From Bacteroidetes bacterium 4572_114 (lineage in GTDB: Bacteria > Bacteroidota > Bacteroidia > Bacteroidales > 4484-276), in contig NIVA01000014.1 in NCBI GenBank assembly GCA_002254335.1, positions 1 to 16,384 of the forward strand: a stretch of 16,384 bases of DNA, written 5' to 3'. Below are positions 15,787 through 16,384 of the stretch, one piece after another. How positions within the stretch are numbered: the first letter of the stretch is position 1; each line of letters begins with the position of its first letter. Under the pieces are notes generated by a model. That model made no database searches, was not told where the DNA came from, and worked only from the letters and a program-made list of their open reading frames with translations. The translations under genes were made by a program, and so were the position numbers.

Positions 15787-16202
15787 ACATAGCAGACTCA
15801 AACAACTACTCTGTTGATGTTCATCTGTTTGAAATGCCGGAAACAACACTTGGTGGAATTGGCAAAATAGAGGGGCTTGTTATGCTCAGTGCATCACGGT
15901 TTTTTGGGGATGGCCCGCAACACGACACAGAAATCCTGCTTTTCGATGCAAATGGTAATCCTTTTCACTATACCTATTCCGAAACCCTGAACCTGTTAAT
16001 AGATGAAGCTGCCGCGGAAAGGTGTCAACTAAGGATTTATGACCTGCTTGGGCAACTGATGCATAGTGAAGAAATTATTTTAGGCCAATCCTCAAAGCTG
16101 GTCAGCATACAGATTGGCTATTTTAAACCGGGGGTTTACCTGGCCGAAGTAATTTCATTGCCAAATCAAAAACATAACACATTTAAAATTATTAAGAAGT
16201 AG
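15783..16202 (+). pseudogene. Out-of-frame C-terminal remnant of the PKD protein with T9SS-type tail
   Basis: This frame can be read back to about 15759 (YPWDEAHVLNIADSNNYS), where it abuts the truncated PKD protein. Residues (counted from 15783) 1-65 continue the same surface domain: VDVHLFEMPETTLGG, GKIEGLV, ILLFDANGNPFHYTYS. From residue 67 it jumps directly into a T9SS type A-like tail (LRIYDLLGQLMHSEE, PGVYLAEV, FKIIKK). The usual segment between, including the PNP motif that normally opens a T9SS domain, is absent. There is no proper start codon or leader (TTG inside the preceding gene's last codons), so it is unlikely to be a separate gene. I read it as the 3' part of the PKD gene after a frameshift and deletions. 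Sequencing or assembly error is an alternative. Confidence 0.65.
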
Positions 16203-16303
16203 GCTAATCAGCTAAAGGAAATTACAGCCTGGCGACCAATAACCAATAATAGTATTGTAAAAATATATTAAACGTCCCTCCAGTTCCCTCTTTCTTATAA
16301 CCC

Positions 16304-16340
16304 AAAGGCTGCCATCAAGATATTGGCGGCCTTTTTTCTT
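16304..16340 (+). terminator. Intrinsic terminator of the sigma-Dma-PKD operon
   Basis: AAAGGCTGCCA (16304-16314) pairs with TGGCGGCCTTT (16324-16334) in an 11-bp stem with one G-U wobble and a 9-base loop, followed by a T-rich tract TTTTTTCTTT. It lies about 100 bases after the stop at 16202. The remaining bases to 16384 show no gene that I can support. Confidence 0.85.
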
Positions 16341-16384
16341 TAGTTGGCATGTGATTGGGTTTATGTCAGGATGCTTAGCCCAAC

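Noticed and set aside
15783..16202. Independent gene with a TTG start
   Set aside because: The frame continues upstream with protein-like sequence to about 15759 and lacks its own leader; it fits a frameshifted 3' part of the PKD gene.

Overview
The window looks like part of a chromosome from a member of the Bacteroidota, probably an uncultured Bacteroidales or Marinilabiliales-type marine or sediment organism. The evidence is direct: several long secreted proteins end in type IX secretion (T9SS) type A sorting domains, PKD and Ig-like repeats are abundant, and most intergenic regions carry the Bacteroidota-type -7 promoter element TAnnTTTG. An ECF sigma factor is coupled to an outer-membrane-barrel anti-sigma protein. 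Base composition is moderately AT-rich and Shine-Dalgarno sites are weak or absent, as usual in this phylum. No rRNA, tRNA, CRISPR array or transposase gene was seen.

Layout. Positions 1-941 hold two divergent toxin-antitoxin cassettes. On the minus strand is an Xre/MbcA/ParS-type antitoxin whose stop codon overlaps the first codons of a RES-type toxin cut by the window edge. On the plus strand is a small antitoxin followed by a decayed PIN-domain toxin with a lost catalytic Asp and an early stop. Positions 950-6072 are all minus strand: a 1013-residue T9SS-secreted CapA-like metallophosphatase with PKD and carbohydrate-binding-like modules, the lipoyl synthase gene lipA, a small Dabb-family lipoprotein, and a small DUF4177-like exported protein. 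Positions 6073-6641 are non-coding and hold a perfect 32-bp palindrome, an inverted pair of REP-like palindromes and a terminator for the next gene. Positions 6642-11018 (minus) encode a 1458-residue papain-like (C1A) secreted protease with adhesin-like modules and a T9SS tail.

Positions 11019-11267 are a divergent promoter region. From 11268 a plus-strand operon follows: ECF sigma factor, then (stop and start overlapping by one base) a 548-residue protein with a cytoplasmic segment, one inner-membrane helix, about 240 residues of low-complexity periplasmic linker and a C-terminal outer-membrane beta-barrel, then after 14 bases a secreted protein with eight PKD domains. The second protein matches the architecture of the recently described dual membrane-spanning anti-sigma factors (Dma) of Bacteroides, which could connect the outer membrane directly to a cytoplasmic sigma factor. 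This is the most interesting system here.

The PKD protein is frameshifted near its C-terminus. Its T9SS sorting domain lies in another frame downstream and appears to have lost internal segments, so the present product is probably not sorted to the surface. The operon ends in a clear intrinsic terminator at about 16304-16340. All functional statements rest on reading the sequence and on family knowledge; no database search was run.
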